Shown: piece by piece, positions 48,041 through 57,513 of the stretch
Layout: every line of letters begins with the position of its first letter
How positions within the stretch are numbered: the stretch's first letter is position 1
Assembly (NCBI RefSeq): GCF_023617305.1
Contig: NZ_CP081485.1
Span: 1,664,501 to 1,728,500, forward strand
Reading direction: 5' to 3'
Origin: Methanobrevibacter sp. TLL-48-HuF1
GTDB lineage: Archaea > Methanobacteriota > Methanobacteria > Methanobacteriales > Methanobacteriaceae
DNA length: 64,000 nucleotides
Translations under genes and position numbers: made by a program
Notes under the pieces: generated by a model
Told to the model about the DNA's origin: nothing
Databases searched by the model: none
The model's input: the letters and a program-made list of their open reading frames with translations, nothing else

Positions 48041-49276
48041 ATGGTTGTTAAAATTAATGAAAACTATCTTAAATTAAAAAGTAGTTATCTTTTTGTTGAA
48101 GTAGCAAGAAGAGAAGCTGAATTCCAAAAAAATAATCCTGATGCTGATGTTATTAAAATGGGTATCGGAGATGTTACTAAACCATTAGCTCCTAGTGTTA
48201 TTAAAGCATTTAAAGGTGCTGTTGATGAAATGGGTAAAGCAGATACATTTAGAGGTTATGGTCCTGAACAAGGATATGATTTTTTAGCTGAAGAAATTAT
48301 TAAAAATGATTTTGAACCGTTTGGAGTTTCTCTTGACACTGATGAAGTATTTATTAGTGATGGAGCTAAATGTGATACTGGTAATATTCAGGAAATTTTT
48401 GATTTAGGTAATAAAATAGCTGTTACAGATCCGGTTTACACAGTATATGTTGATACTAATGTAATGGCTGGAAGAACTGGTGAAATGAAAGATGATGGTA
48501 TGTATGAAGGACTTACATATTTAAAATGCAATGCAGAAAATGGATTTGTTCCGGAACTTCCAAAAGAAGATGTTGATATTATTTACTTATGTTATCCAAA
48601 TAACCCAACAGGTACTACTCTTACTTATGATCAGTTAAAAGTATTTGTTGATTATGCAATTGAACATAAAGCACTTATTTTATTTGATGCAGCATATGAA
48701 TGTTTCATTAGTGAAGATGATGTGCCTCATACTATTTATGAAATTGATGGGGCTAAAAATGTAGCTATTGAATTCAGAAGCTTTTCTAAAATGGCAGGTT
48801 TTACTGGTACCCGTTGTGCTTACACTGTTGTTCCTAAAGAATTAATAGGTTATGACAGCGAAGGTAATGAGGTTCAGTTAAACCAATTATGGAACAGAAG
48901 ACAAACTACAAAATTCAATGGTGTTTCTTATCCTGTTCAAGTTGCAGCTGCTGCAGTTTATTCTGATGAAGGTAAAAAAGAAATTAAAGAAACTATTGAC
49001 TATTATATGGAAAATGCAAAAGTAATCAAATCTAGCTTAGAAGAATTAGGTCTTGAAGTTTATGGTGGAGTTAATTCACCTTATATATGGGTTAAAACTC
49101 CAAATAATATGGATTCATGGGCATTCTTTGATTTATTATTAAATGAAGCTAATGTAGTTGGAACTCCAGGTTCCGGATTTGGACCAAGTGGTGAAGGTTA
49201 TTTAAGACTTACTGCATTTAATACTTTAGAAAATACTAAAGAAGCAATGAATAGAATTTCTAAATTAAATTTTTAG
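48041..49276 (+). CDS. dapL: LL-diaminopimelate aminotransferase
   Basis: 411 residues, fold-type I PLP enzyme. It converts tetrahydrodipicolinate and glutamate to LL-diaminopimelate in lysine synthesis, bypassing the succinylase or acetylase routes. Marks are [72 protein letters not shown] and the PLP-Lys segment [24 protein letters not shown] precedes the ATG. Three small acidic-protein genes follow on the same strand with tiny gaps. Confidence 0.96.
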   Translation: MVVKINENYLKLKSSYLFVEVARREAEFQKNNPDADVIKMGIGDVTKPLAPSVIKAFKGAVDEMGKADTFRGYGPEQGYDFLAEEIIKNDFEPFGVSLDTDEVFISDGAKCDTGNIQEIFDLGNKIAVTDPVYTVYVDTNVMAGRTGEMKDDGMYEGLTYLKCNAENGFVPELPKEDVDIIYLCYPNNPTGTTLTYDQLKVFVDYAIEHKALILFDAAYECFISEDDVPHTIYEIDGAKNVAIEFRSFSKMAGFTGTRCAYTVVPKELIGYDSEGNEVQLNQLWNRRQTTKFNGVSYPVQVAAAAVYSDEGKKEIKETIDYYMENAKVIKSSLEELGLEVYGGVNSPYIWVKTPNNMDSWAFFDLLLNEANVVGTPGSGFGPSGEGYLRLTAFNTLENTKEAMNRISKLNF

Positions 49277-49285
49277 GTGTTTTTT

Positions 49286-49981
49286 GTGAGAAAAATTGAA
49301 AAGCCAGTTGAAATTGAACAAGGTGATTCTTTTAAAGTTATTTTATCTAAATACGGTGCTTTAGCTTTAGATAAACAGGAAAACTTATCAGAATTAATCG
49401 GAGATTTGGAAGGTCAGTTGGATATTGAAAATGGTGTCTTAACATTTAGTGATGACATTTCTTTTGATGTTCAGATTTTAGGTTTCTTTAATGAGGAAGC
49501 TAAAAAATGGTCATGGGCATGGGATAATGAAAATGTCGGTTTTGATGAAAGTCTGATTGAAGCAGCAAATGAAATTCATGAAATTGGTTTAAAATATGAA
49601 ATTAACCAGTTTATAACTCCTGAATTTGAAACAACTTTTGATGACTGTCATATTTGGGCAATGGTAGCTACCTCTATTTTAAAAATGGACGGATATTATG
49701 GAGTTAATATGGAAGGATTGGATATCTTTGTAGCTTTTAAATCTGATTTAATAATTGAAAATAATTCAGTTCTTAAATTCAGAGATACATTCTATACTTT
49801 CCAGAAGAATTTTGAAATTTTCCCAAAAATAGCTTTTGAATCATATACAAAACTTAAAGGCTATTCTTTCAAACAGAAAGAAGAGTTTGCAGTTGCTAAA
49901 ATTGGTGAAAGCCGTATTATTGCAAGTTTCACTGAAAGAGGTAATGTAACTCATATTCAAATGCTTTTAGAAGATGAGTGA
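49286..49981 (+). CDS. Acidic protein, DUF6882-like
   Basis: 231 residues from GTG 49286, chosen because AGGTG at the dapL stop is 6 bases upstream. WSWAWDNENVGFDESLIEAANEIHE followed by a conserved-looking DDCHIWAMVATSIL is the pattern of DUF6882-like proteins, which have no known activity. No signal peptide or membrane segment. It starts ten bases past the dapL stop and precedes two more small acidic proteins. Confidence 0.75.
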   Translation: MRKIEKPVEIEQGDSFKVILSKYGALALDKQENLSELIGDLEGQLDIENGVLTFSDDISFDVQILGFFNEEAKKWSWAWDNENVGFDESLIEAANEIHEIGLKYEINQFITPEFETTFDDCHIWAMVATSILKMDGYYGVNMEGLDIFVAFKSDLIIENNSVLKFRDTFYTFQKNFEIFPKIAFESYTKLKGYSFKQKEEFAVAKIGESRIIASFTERGNVTHIQMLLEDE

Positions 49982-49987
49982 TTTTTT

Positions 49988-50572
49988 ATGAATCAGGAAT
50001 TAGTTGATGAAATAGAATATACAAAGGAATTATTAGCTAATTCTGGTTTTTTCAGCAAAGGGGATATTGTAGAAATATTGGAAGAACAGTTTATTGAAGA
50101 GGATATTGATTTTTCCAATATTGAAATATCTTTTAGTCAGGGAGATAACTCTAATTTTGAAGTATTGGAAAATGCATTTATCAAATTAGCTGGTAAAAAC
50201 ATTATAGCTATTCATAATTGCGGTTATGATATTGAAGAGGGAGTAACTGATGCCTTTGAGTTATTTGTTCATCTGAAAAACAATAAATACGACCCTGTCG
50301 GTTTTTGTTTTTATGCATTTGAAGATGTTGAAGAAGCTATTGAAGACGATAAACTGAAAATCACTTTTGGAGATTTTGAAAATAATCCTGATAAAGCTTT
50401 GGAAATCGGAAAAATTGTTGTTAATACTTTAAAAGAAGCTAATTTTAATGTCAACTGGGATGAAACAGTTAACAATCAAATTGAAATTTCTATTAAATGG
50501 GATAAAATTTTTGATGAAAATAAGGAATATGAAATGGAAGGTGCTTTTGAAGCATATATAAATAATAATTAG
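49988..50572 (+). CDS. Acidic protein of unknown function
   Basis: 194 residues, rich in Glu and Asp, soluble. The N-terminus (MNQELVDEIEYTKELLANSGFF) is helical; the centre reads NAFIKLAGKNIIAIHNCGYDIEEGVTDAFELF, with a C-terminal NVNWDETVNNQIEISIKWDK segment like an alpha/beta sandwich. It resembles bacterial DUF6891-type proteins that begin with a short helix and contain a conserved HNCG(Y/W)D phrase; this is tentative. Seven bases after the previous gene, one base before the region of the next start. Confidence 0.72.
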   Translation: MNQELVDEIEYTKELLANSGFFSKGDIVEILEEQFIEEDIDFSNIEISFSQGDNSNFEVLENAFIKLAGKNIIAIHNCGYDIEEGVTDAFELFVHLKNNKYDPVGFCFYAFEDVEEAIEDDKLKITFGDFENNPDKALEIGKIVVNTLKEANFNVNWDETVNNQIEISIKWDKIFDENKEYEMEGAFEAYINNN

Positions 50573-50581
50573 GTGTTAAAA

Positions 50582-51166
50582 ATGAATTCAAAATCATTAA
50601 ATTTAATTGAGGAAGTTGTGACTCCTTTTGGAATGTGGGATTCTTTAGAAATAGCTCAAGATTCAATATATCTGGAATTTAGTGATGTTGAGTTAGGAAA
50701 CCCTAAATATAATGATAGTTTAAATTTATCCTTCAGATTTTCAGACAAGTCATTTATTGTCTTTTTTTATAATAATATCTGGGATGCTGAGTTTTTAGCC
50801 AATTTTGATTTTAAAAACCATTTTATTAATGAAGATTTTGTTTTAAAAGTTGAAAAAATTAAATTTTTAGATTTTGAATATCTGAATACCTTTTTTTATA
50901 ATTATGCAAAGGAAAAAGTACTAACTATGGATAATGAGTTTGATATTCATAATATTAGAAATGATTTCTTTGTTTTACTTGAAACAAATGAATTAGCTAT
51001 TGTTGTTGGCGGAAATAAAATGGATTTCTTTTTTAATAATTTAAAATTAGACAGTGACAGCTTAAAAGAATTATCTAATCAGTGGGTTCTTTATTTTTTA
51101 AAATATCGTTTAAAAAGAAATATTATCATGAAAGATCCGATGTGTGAACATAACACATTAATTTAA
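50582..51166 (+). CDS. Small protein of unknown function
   Basis: 194 residues from ATG 50582, with AGGTG right after the previous stop as ribosome site. Aromatic-rich and acidic, predicted soluble, mixed alpha/beta. FGMWDSLEIAQDSIYLEFSDVELGNP and NPKYNDSLNLSFRFSDKS suggest a beta-sheet start, similar to small Imm-like or DUF proteins, but no motif is decisive. It ends the dapL run just before a strong hairpin. Confidence 0.7.
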   Translation: MNSKSLNLIEEVVTPFGMWDSLEIAQDSIYLEFSDVELGNPKYNDSLNLSFRFSDKSFIVFFYNNIWDAEFLANFDFKNHFINEDFVLKVEKIKFLDFEYLNTFFYNYAKEKVLTMDNEFDIHNIRNDFFVLLETNELAIVVGGNKMDFFFNNLKLDSDSLKELSNQWVLYFLKYRLKRNIIMKDPMCEHNTLI

Positions 51167-51176
51167 AATAAAATTA

Positions 51177-51200
51177 ATAGCTGTTAATTTAAACAGCTAT
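51177..51200. terminator. Bidirectional hairpin terminator
   Basis: Arms TAGCTGTT (51178-51185) and AACAGCTA (51192-51199) form a stem between convergent genes, 11 bases after one stop and just before the stop of the MFS gene on the other strand. The plus strand continues with ATTTTTAAAA. Confidence 0.6.
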
Positions 51201-51204
51201 ATTT

Positions 51205-52587
51205 TTAAAAATACAGTTTGTCCTTGGATTTGTAACCTATATGACAGACAATAAAACAAAGAGCACTGATTATAGTTATAATCAGTAATGTTATTTGGGA
51301 ACAGGAAATCAGCTGCGGATAGTTAGATGGCTGAATTATTACATTTCCCATCATTATTGCAAAAATCACAGTTAATATTCCAGTACTTAATGTTTGACCG
51401 AGTATTCTCATTGTAGCTACTGCACTTGATGCCATTGGAGTATCTTTTGGTGGAACACTGCTCATTATAGTGTTGATGTTTGGACTTGCGAATAATCCGT
51501 AGCCTATACCCTGCAATGCAAGTGATACAAGTACAATTGCAATTGATGTGTCTTTATCAAGAGGTACAAGCAGGATTAAACCGACAGTTACAATTATCAT
51601 TCCGATTGTTGCAATTTTTTGAGGATCAATTCTATCAGATAATTTTCCAGCTGCCGGAGCTACAATAGCCATCAATAATGGGAATGTAATTAAAATCAGT
51701 CCTGAAAGCTGTGAATCAAAACCACGAACATACTGGAAATTGTAATTGACAATTGTAGTTACTACAAAGGTAGCTATGTAACTTAATATACTGGCTATAT
51801 TGCTTGATAAAAATTTCTTATTTTTATATAATTTTATGTCATATGCAGGATATTTGGAGTTTAACTCAATTTTACCAAATAAAATCAGTAAAAGCACTCC
51901 AGCAACAGTTATTATAAATCCTATTGCTGTATTAAATATTGAAAATCCGTAAATCAATAATAAGATTCCAATTGCAAAGACTATAGAACCTTTCAAGTCG
52001 AATTTTTCATTTTGGTATTTGAACCATTCCTCTTTTATTGTAAAAAGTAATATTAGGTTTAATAATATAAATGGAATCATTACCCAGAATATGGATTCCC
52101 AGCCGAAATTATAGGTTAGACTGCCTCCAAGTACTGGTGCCAGTGCAATTCCGATATATGTGCAGCTTACAGTTATTCCCAGTGCCTGACCTCTTTTTTC
52201 AGGACTTATTGCCTCAGCAATTATTAACATTGAATCTACACAAAGGCCGGCACCTCCGATTCCCTGAATTACTCTAAATATTAATAATTCCGGAATTGTG
52301 TGTGATAATGGAGTTCCAATACTTCCGATTAACATTAAAATTACAGAGTAAATAAATGTTTTCTTAACTCCATATCTGCTGCAGAGCTTTCCTAAAGGAA
52401 TAGCCAATACTCCCATTGTTAATAAAAATATGTTTGTAACCCAATTTTGCATTATATTACTTAATCCAAAAATTTCAGCCATTTTAGGCAGTGCAACAGG
52501 CGTAACATTTCCCATGTATGCACCGTAAAATGTGGCGAGAGAGGCTACAGTTATAACAATAAAATCTCTTTTTTTATTTGCATTCAT
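51205..52587 (-). CDS. MFS exporter, DHA2-like
   Basis: 460 residues from ATG 52587, about 14 hydrophobic segments. Motif A-like loop GKLCSRYGVKKTFIYS follows the second segment, and RVIQGIGGAGLCVDSMLIIAEAI resembles motifs B/C of the drug:proton antiporter-2 group (14 helices). GQALGITVSCTYIGIALAPVLGG is typical antiporter motif C. It likely exports a small organic compound using proton motive force; substrate unknown. It is a close paralogue of the protein at 57974-59365; together they flank the flp/mvhB genes. The 200 bases upstream hold its promoter and nothing else visible. Confidence 0.88.
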   Translation of the reverse strand: MNANKKRDFIVITVASLATFYGAYMGNVTPVALPKMAEIFGLSNIMQNWVTNIFLLTMGVLAIPLGKLCSRYGVKKTFIYSVILMLIGSIGTPLSHTIPELLIFRVIQGIGGAGLCVDSMLIIAEAISPEKRGQALGITVSCTYIGIALAPVLGGSLTYNFGWESIFWVMIPFILLNLILLFTIKEEWFKYQNEKFDLKGSIVFAIGILLLIYGFSIFNTAIGFIITVAGVLLLILFGKIELNSKYPAYDIKLYKNKKFLSSNIASILSYIATFVVTTIVNYNFQYVRGFDSQLSGLILITFPLLMAIVAPAAGKLSDRIDPQKIATIGMIIVTVGLILLVPLDKDTSIAIVLVSLALQGIGYGLFASPNINTIMSSVPPKDTPMASSAVATMRILGQTLSTGILTVIFAIMMGNVIIQPSNYPQLISCSQITLLIITIISALCFIVCHIGYKSKDKLYF

Positions 52588-52764
52588 AAAAAACAACTCT
52601 CTTTTTTCTTTATTATAATGTAGTTTGTATTTTTTAAGTAATATGCAATTTTCTATTTGATTTATCTGTTATAATCATAAATTCATTAGTGGTAAAATAA
52701 AATTATTAATTGGTGGGAAGAGGTTGTTAATAATGGTAATATAATAAAATTGAATATGTTTAAA

Positions 52765-52795
52765 ATAAAAAAAGAATAGGTGTTTAACACCTATT
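52765..52795 (-). terminator. Terminator of the flp/mvhB operon
   Basis: Read on the minus strand, AATAGGTGT and ACACCTATT arms (52775-52795) form a stem followed by CTTTTTTTATTTT. The stem includes the mvhB stop codon, so the operon ends exactly here. Confidence 0.7.
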
Positions 52796-54029
52796 TGTAA
52801 CTTAAAGCTTTTTCAGGACATGTTTCGATACATTGTCCACATAATGTACAGAATCCTGCTATTGGAAGTTTAGGATTATCTGTTGTTTTTAGCATATTAT
52901 ATGGGCAACTGTTTACACAATCTCCACATTGGTCACATTTTGATGGATTATATTGTATTCTTGGTCTTTTTATAAGTGTGCCATCTTTATTTATTTCAAA
53001 TTCCGTATCTAATGTTAATGCATTATTCGGACAAGATGATGCACATGCTCCGCAGCGTATACAACTTTTAAATGAAGGATCTTCATCAGTTTTTATCTGT
53101 TCAGGAACTGACATTCCTGTTTTTGTAACCACATGAATAGCTTGTGTAGGACATTTCATTGCACATGCTCCGATATGGTCACATTTTTCTGCATCACAAA
53201 CTACTCCCTCTTCAGTACATGGTGTTGCGTCATGGAGTTTTACATTTAATGAAATTGCATTTACTGAACACATTTTTTCACATAAACCGCATGCTGCACA
53301 CATTTTTGGAAGAGTTATTGTTAGATTGTTGTCATTGAATTTAATAAAGTCTCCGGGACATATTTCAACACATGTTTTACAACCTATACATGAGGATTCA
53401 TTTAGTTTAAATTCAGTAATTTCTTTTGTTCTTTTTGTTGGAATTTTTTCAGAGATAAACACTGCATTCCATGGACAGGTTTGAGAACAAACACCGCATT
53501 TAATGCAAATTTCAGAATTAATTTCTATTGGTTCGCCAAGTTCATTTAAACTGATTGCCTGTACAGGACATTCTTCAATACAGGTTCCGCACCCAACACA
53601 GTTTTCAATATAAATCGGTCCTTCAATATTAAGTTCGCGATGATTTGGATTTTTAACGCCTTCAATGCCCACATAATCCAAAGGACATATTTCAACACAT
53701 TGCTGACACATGACACAAAATCCCTCAATAGGAATTTTAGGATTGTTGGTTAATGTTATAGTGTTTTGAGGGCATGTTTCTACACATTTTCCGCACTGAT
53801 CACATTTTAGGCCATTAAAAATTAATCTTGCTTGCTGGGCGCCACCTTCTTCAAGTGTTAAAAAGTCTACTTTTAATGCATCATTGGGACATATTTCAGC
53901 ACATTTAGGGGAATCGCCACAAGTATCACAGTGAATTATGTTATTAGGTTGTACTTTTATAGCATTTGAAGGACATATTCCTTCGCAGGCTTCACATTTA
54001 ATACAATCGTCAGTATTAAAAATAATCAT
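52791..54029 (-). CDS. mvhB: Polyferredoxin MvhB
   Basis: 412 residues, the same size as MvhB of Methanothermobacter, which it resembles along its length. I count twelve Cys motifs, for example CIKCEACEGICP, CDQCGKCVETCP, CVMCQQCVEICP, CIKCGVCSQTCP and CDQCGDCVNSCP, so about twelve [4Fe-4S] clusters in six ferredoxin repeats. Two motifs are irregular: CAACGLCEKMCS lacks the usual Pro, and CDAEKCDHIGACAMKCP has odd spacing. In relatives mvhB ends the mvhDGAB hydrogenase operon. Here mvhG and mvhA are absent and an MvhD/FlpD-type gene is directly upstream (15 bases). Confidence 0.95.
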   Translation of the reverse strand: MIIFNTDDCIKCEACEGICPSNAIKVQPNNIIHCDTCGDSPKCAEICPNDALKVDFLTLEEGGAQQARLIFNGLKCDQCGKCVETCPQNTITLTNNPKIPIEGFCVMCQQCVEICPLDYVGIEGVKNPNHRELNIEGPIYIENCVGCGTCIEECPVQAISLNELGEPIEINSEICIKCGVCSQTCPWNAVFISEKIPTKRTKEITEFKLNESSCIGCKTCVEICPGDFIKFNDNNLTITLPKMCAACGLCEKMCSVNAISLNVKLHDATPCTEEGVVCDAEKCDHIGACAMKCPTQAIHVVTKTGMSVPEQIKTDEDPSFKSCIRCGACASSCPNNALTLDTEFEINKDGTLIKRPRIQYNPSKCDQCGDCVNSCPYNMLKTTDNPKLPIAGFCTLCGQCIETCPEKALSYK

Positions 54030-54044
54030 TTCAAAACCTCTTTT

Positions 54045-54446
54045 TTATTCTAAATTCAAAGGACCTAATTTGCTGACTGTTTTTTCAAATTCTTCCATTG
54101 TTTTTTGGAATTTTTCACCTTCTGAAGCAGATACCCATTCAAATCTAAATCTTTCTTTTTCAATACCAAATTCTTCTACAATGTCTTGAACCATAAATGC
54201 TCTTCTGTTCCATTTATAATTTCCTGCATCATAGTGACAATCTCCAAGATGACATCCACCTACGAATACTCCGTCAGCACCTTCTTTAAATGCTTTAAAA
54301 ACTAAAGACGGGTTAATTCTACCAGAACACATTACTCTTATAATTCTAATGTTTGGAGGATATTGCATTCTTGCAGTTCCAGCTGTATCTGCACCACCAT
54401 AACAACACCAATTACATAATAATCCTACTATTTTAACATCACTCAT
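54045..54446 (-). CDS. flpD: MvhD/FlpD-type iron-sulfur subunit
   Basis: 133 residues from ATG 54446, with AAAGGTGAT directly upstream; a longer open frame has no support. Family marks are [39 protein letters not shown], and [17 protein letters not shown], the Cys residues that hold the [2Fe-2S] cluster in MvhD. MvhD links hydrogenase or formate dehydrogenase to heterodisulfide reductase HdrA. By gene order (E-C-B-D) it fits FlpD of the Methanothermobacter flpECBD genes; MvhD itself is the alternative. Sixteen bases separate it from flpB. Confidence 0.88.
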   Translation of the reverse strand: MSDVKIVGLLCNWCCYGGADTAGTARMQYPPNIRIIRVMCSGRINPSLVFKAFKEGADGVFVGGCHLGDCHYDAGNYKWNRRAFMVQDIVEEFGIEKERFRFEWVSASEGEKFQKTMEEFEKTVSKLGPLNLE

Positions 54447-54462
54447 ATTATCACCTTTTATT

Positions 54463-55611
54463 TTATAAAATCTCTTTTTTTGGACTGTATAATGGAGGTT
54501 TCTCTTCGGATATTCCTGCAACATATCCAGTTCTATTTTTATATTTTCTTTGTATTTTGTCGAATAGTTTATCAACTGGTATTTCCATAGGACATACATC
54601 TCCGCACTGTCCGCAGTTTACACAACTAAATGCCATGTGGGATAATCTTACACCTTGGAATGAAATAGCACTTGGTGGACAATTTTCGTTTTCATTTTCA
54701 AAGTATGATTTTTCTAATTCACATTCATTACACCAGCAGATTGGACATATGTCTCTACATGCATAACATTGAATACATCTGTTCCATTCATCAGAGCTAA
54801 TGGAAATATCTTCGTCTAAAAGTGAGGTTTTTTCTTTTTCACCCATTTTTATCATGAGATTTTCTATTTTGCTTCTTATTCCAATAGCTTTTTCACTAGG
54901 TGTTTTACCTTCGATGTAACCTTCAGCTTTTGCCTGGTTTACTATTTTTGCTCCTTTTTCGGAATTTATTTCAATGAATGTCCAGCCGTCTTCAGCACCC
55001 CAGTTTCCACAGGCTATATCTGCATTACGTGGAACTTTAAGTTCACATCTTTGGCAGTTATGTCTTCTACCATATCCGTTTTCTTCCAGTTCATCGATAC
55101 TGACAGCTTTTTCGCTGCCGTCTTCTAGTTCAACTATGAATTTACCTTTTGCAATTTCTTCTTTAACAACAGAACTTGGATCAATGTCATAGTATAGTTT
55201 AAGCATTTCACGTGCTGTTATTGGACTTATAGTTCCCCCACAGTTTAATCCTATAGTGTAAATATTGTCAGGATTGATTCTGTGTCTTTTAATTAACTCA
55301 TTTACTGCTTTTGCATCACATGGTTTTACAACTATTCCGATTTTTTTATCAGATAAATATTTGCTGATGAGGTCTGCAGTCATTGTTGGTGCACAATGGA
55401 GTGAACCGCTTGTTTTTAATAATTCTTCACTAGTTGTTGCAATAGTTGGAATTCCATCATAGATATCATCTTCAGGTTTTAATGTTAAAACACAGTCTAT
55501 AATGTTGTTGTCTAATAAATATTGTAAAATTCCGGTTACAGCTCCTCCAACAGCAGCTTTTTTTAATATTTCTTCGTCTTTAGAACGAGCTAGAATATAA
55601 TTTGAACTCAT
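54463..55611 (-). CDS. flpB: FdhB/FrhB-like F420 oxidoreductase subunit
   Basis: 382 residues from ATG 55611, preceded by GAAGGT; an ATG two codons earlier is too close to that site. FrhB/FdhB domains read [53 protein letters not shown] and [11 protein letters not shown], the F420/FAD-binding part. Then follow [23 protein letters not shown] and two ferredoxin-like motifs, [16 protein letters not shown] and [12 protein letters not shown]. In formate dehydrogenase this subunit reduces coenzyme F420. Next to a shortened FdhA-like gene it fits FlpB. True substrate is unproven. Confidence 0.9.
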   Translation of the reverse strand: MSSNYILARSKDEEILKKAAVGGAVTGILQYLLDNNIIDCVLTLKPEDDIYDGIPTIATTSEELLKTSGSLHCAPTMTADLISKYLSDKKIGIVVKPCDAKAVNELIKRHRINPDNIYTIGLNCGGTISPITAREMLKLYYDIDPSSVVKEEIAKGKFIVELEDGSEKAVSIDELEENGYGRRHNCQRCELKVPRNADIACGNWGAEDGWTFIEINSEKGAKIVNQAKAEGYIEGKTPSEKAIGIRSKIENLMIKMGEKEKTSLLDEDISISSDEWNRCIQCYACRDICPICWCNECELEKSYFENENENCPPSAISFQGVRLSHMAFSCVNCGQCGDVCPMEIPVDKLFDKIQRKYKNRTGYVAGISEEKPPLYSPKKEIL

Positions 55612-55622
55612 AAACATACCTT

Positions 55623-56732
55623 CTATAAATCAATATCTAATTTTTCGGAAATTTTCATTAAAATTTCAATTTCAGAAAGATTTTCATTTACAATGTCTGG
55701 AACAGATATTTTAAAGTTTTGATTTGTATTTACACTGTTTGTGTAAGATCCTTCTTTAAAAGCCCAAGGTTTTCCAGGAATTACATAATCGCTTTTATTT
55801 ACAATATCATTTTTAAAATAAGAAATGGTAACTATTTTTTTTATGCTGTTTAAATCATCTTCAGTTATATAATCAAGAGGATTTTCATTGACAATTAATA
55901 AAACTTCAATATTTTTCAATTCTTCTTTTAATTCATTTAAATTAATAGGATCTATTTTATTTAATGCTCCTTTACTGTTACATTTGTTGTATATAGGTAA
56001 AATTTTAGCATTGGTTTTTAATCCTATTTCAGATATTTTTTGGCAATCTTCTTCATTGTCTACCTTATTGAATATTATAATTGCATCTTCATTTAATTCA
56101 TCTAAAATTTCTTCATCTAAACTATTGAGGAATTCACTTACAGAGTCAAATTGAATATATTTATCGGAGTTTATGGAGGTAGTGTTTTTATTTTCATTAT
56201 CTGCACAAATAACTTTTGCACCATTTTCTTTAGCCATTATTACTCTTCTGGCAACTAAAGGGTTTTCATCATATAAGTCTCCGATAATCAAAATGGTTTT
56301 GGAATTGTTGATGTCATCGTAATTTGCTACTGTTTTGTCAAGGTTTACAAATCCATTTTCATATAAGAATAATTTGTTTCCATAGCTTTCGCTAAATTTT
56401 TTCATCAAATCCAATTCTTCATTTGTTGAATTTCCGGAACATAAAATCCCAAACTGTTCTGGTTCTACATTTTTTATATCTTCTATAATCTGTTCTATAA
56501 TGCTTTTAAAATCAGATTCATTTAATTTTCCGTTATTTACTATGGAAGGTTCATCGATTTTATTAAATGAATAGTTTGTAAAACAGTATCTACCATTTTT
56601 ACAGTTTTTTCCTTCATTAATTTCATGTCTTTTGTAGGGATAAGTTCCAAGTAATTCTTTATTATTTGAGATTAAAGTTATGCCGCAGCCAGTACTACAT
56701 GATGGGCATATTGTATGCTTTAAATTTAACAT
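55623..56732 (-). CDS. flpC: Shortened FdhA-like protein, no pterin active site
   Basis: 369 residues from ATG 56732 (GTGAT ribosome site); the family FdhA has about 680. The N-terminus CPSCSTGCG plus KNCKNG gives the CX2CX3CX27C [4Fe-4S] motif of molybdopterin enzymes. Then come Rossmann-like parts similar to the NuoG/FdhA middle region: IGDLYDENPLVARRVIMAKENGAKVI, KIVTISYFKNDIVNKSDYVIPGKPWAFKEGSYTN split by loops. The catalytic Cys/Sec segment and C-terminal pterin-binding domain are absent. So it can pass electrons but probably not oxidise formate. Order suggests FlpC. Confidence 0.82.
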   Translation of the reverse strand: MLNLKHTICPSCSTGCGITLISNNKELLGTYPYKRHEINEGKNCKNGRYCFTNYSFNKIDEPSIVNNGKLNESDFKSIIEQIIEDIKNVEPEQFGILCSGNSTNEELDLMKKFSESYGNKLFLYENGFVNLDKTVANYDDINNSKTILIIGDLYDENPLVARRVIMAKENGAKVICADNENKNTTSINSDKYIQFDSVSEFLNSLDEEILDELNEDAIIIFNKVDNEEDCQKISEIGLKTNAKILPIYNKCNSKGALNKIDPINLNELKEELKNIEVLLIVNENPLDYITEDDLNSIKKIVTISYFKNDIVNKSDYVIPGKPWAFKEGSYTNSVNTNQNFKISVPDIVNENLSEIEILMKISEKLDIDL

Positions 56733-56748
56733 ATATATCACTACTCTA

Positions 56749-57111
56749 TCAATTTATCAATTGATTTTCAAAAAATGCTTTTGAAAATGTTGTTTCGTTT
56801 TCGTTTTTTATTTCATAAACGTGCTGTCTTGTTAGATTAATCATTTCCATTAGAATATCACTGCTTTTTTTAACTAAAATTTGAGAAAATAGTTCTTTTT
56901 GAAATTTTTCGTATTCCTCCAGAATTATTCTACCTTCAACTTTTAATTTTATATCAAAAGAGCCATAATTTTTTAAAATGCAATCATAATTTAATACTTT
57001 TTGATCAGTGTTTTCATAGTCTACAGACCAGTCTAAGTTTAATGTTAATTGCTTATTTTTAGGGTTAGGATTTAATCTTATTAATCCAACCTTTTCTATA
57101 TGGATTTCCAT
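56749..57111 (-). CDS. flpE: Small protein heading the flp operon
   Basis: 120 residues, soluble, no Cys motif. It begins MEIHIEKVGLIRLNPNPKNKQ, has a beta-rich centre and ends in a long helix (DILMEMINLTRQHVYEIKNEN). No known domain is recognised. It heads the run and ends 17 bases before the next start, so it is read as FlpE by position only. GGTGATT lies four bases before the ATG. Confidence 0.65.
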   Translation of the reverse strand: MEIHIEKVGLIRLNPNPKNKQLTLNLDWSVDYENTDQKVLNYDCILKNYGSFDIKLKVEGRIILEEYEKFQKELFSQILVKKSSDILMEMINLTRQHVYEIKNENETTFSKAFFENQLIN

Positions 57112-57203
57112 TTAATCACCAAGCTCCAATTAATAAATTATTTTTTTAAATTATTCAATCAAATATTTTAGAAAGAATAATCTATTTAAAGTTTTTAGTA
57201 ATA

Positions 57204-57216
57204 ATTATATAAATTT
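57204..57216 (-). promoter_or_regulatory. Candidate promoter of the flp operon
   Basis: On the minus strand TTTATATAATT lies about 95 bases before the flpE start, inside a very AT-rich stretch. It is the best TATA-like match there. The rest of 57112-57763 has no gene I trust; it is AT-rich and holds the palindromes listed separately. Confidence 0.35.
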
Positions 57217-57513
57217 TATTAATTATTTTAAGAGATTATAAGATTTATTTTTCATATTTAACAGTAATGGTAGTATTTTATAGAAAATTAGTTTTAATGG
57301 AATGAGTATTGATTAATTCAATGATTTAGAACCCAGTTAATTTTTTAAGTATTATTTTAGCTTTATTTTATTTTCTTTAATTTTAGTTTAATTTTTGTTA
57401 TAATTTCTTAATATGATTTATTTTTTTATTTTTTCAATTATGATTGTTATTTTATAGTTTTTATAGTTTAATATGCTTTATAATCTTGTTTTATTGGAAA
57501 ATATTTGTTTTTT

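Noticed and set aside
55623-56732. Selenocysteine or catalytic Cys in the FdhA-like protein
   Set aside because: No in-frame TGA and no matching motif; the region that would hold it is absent.
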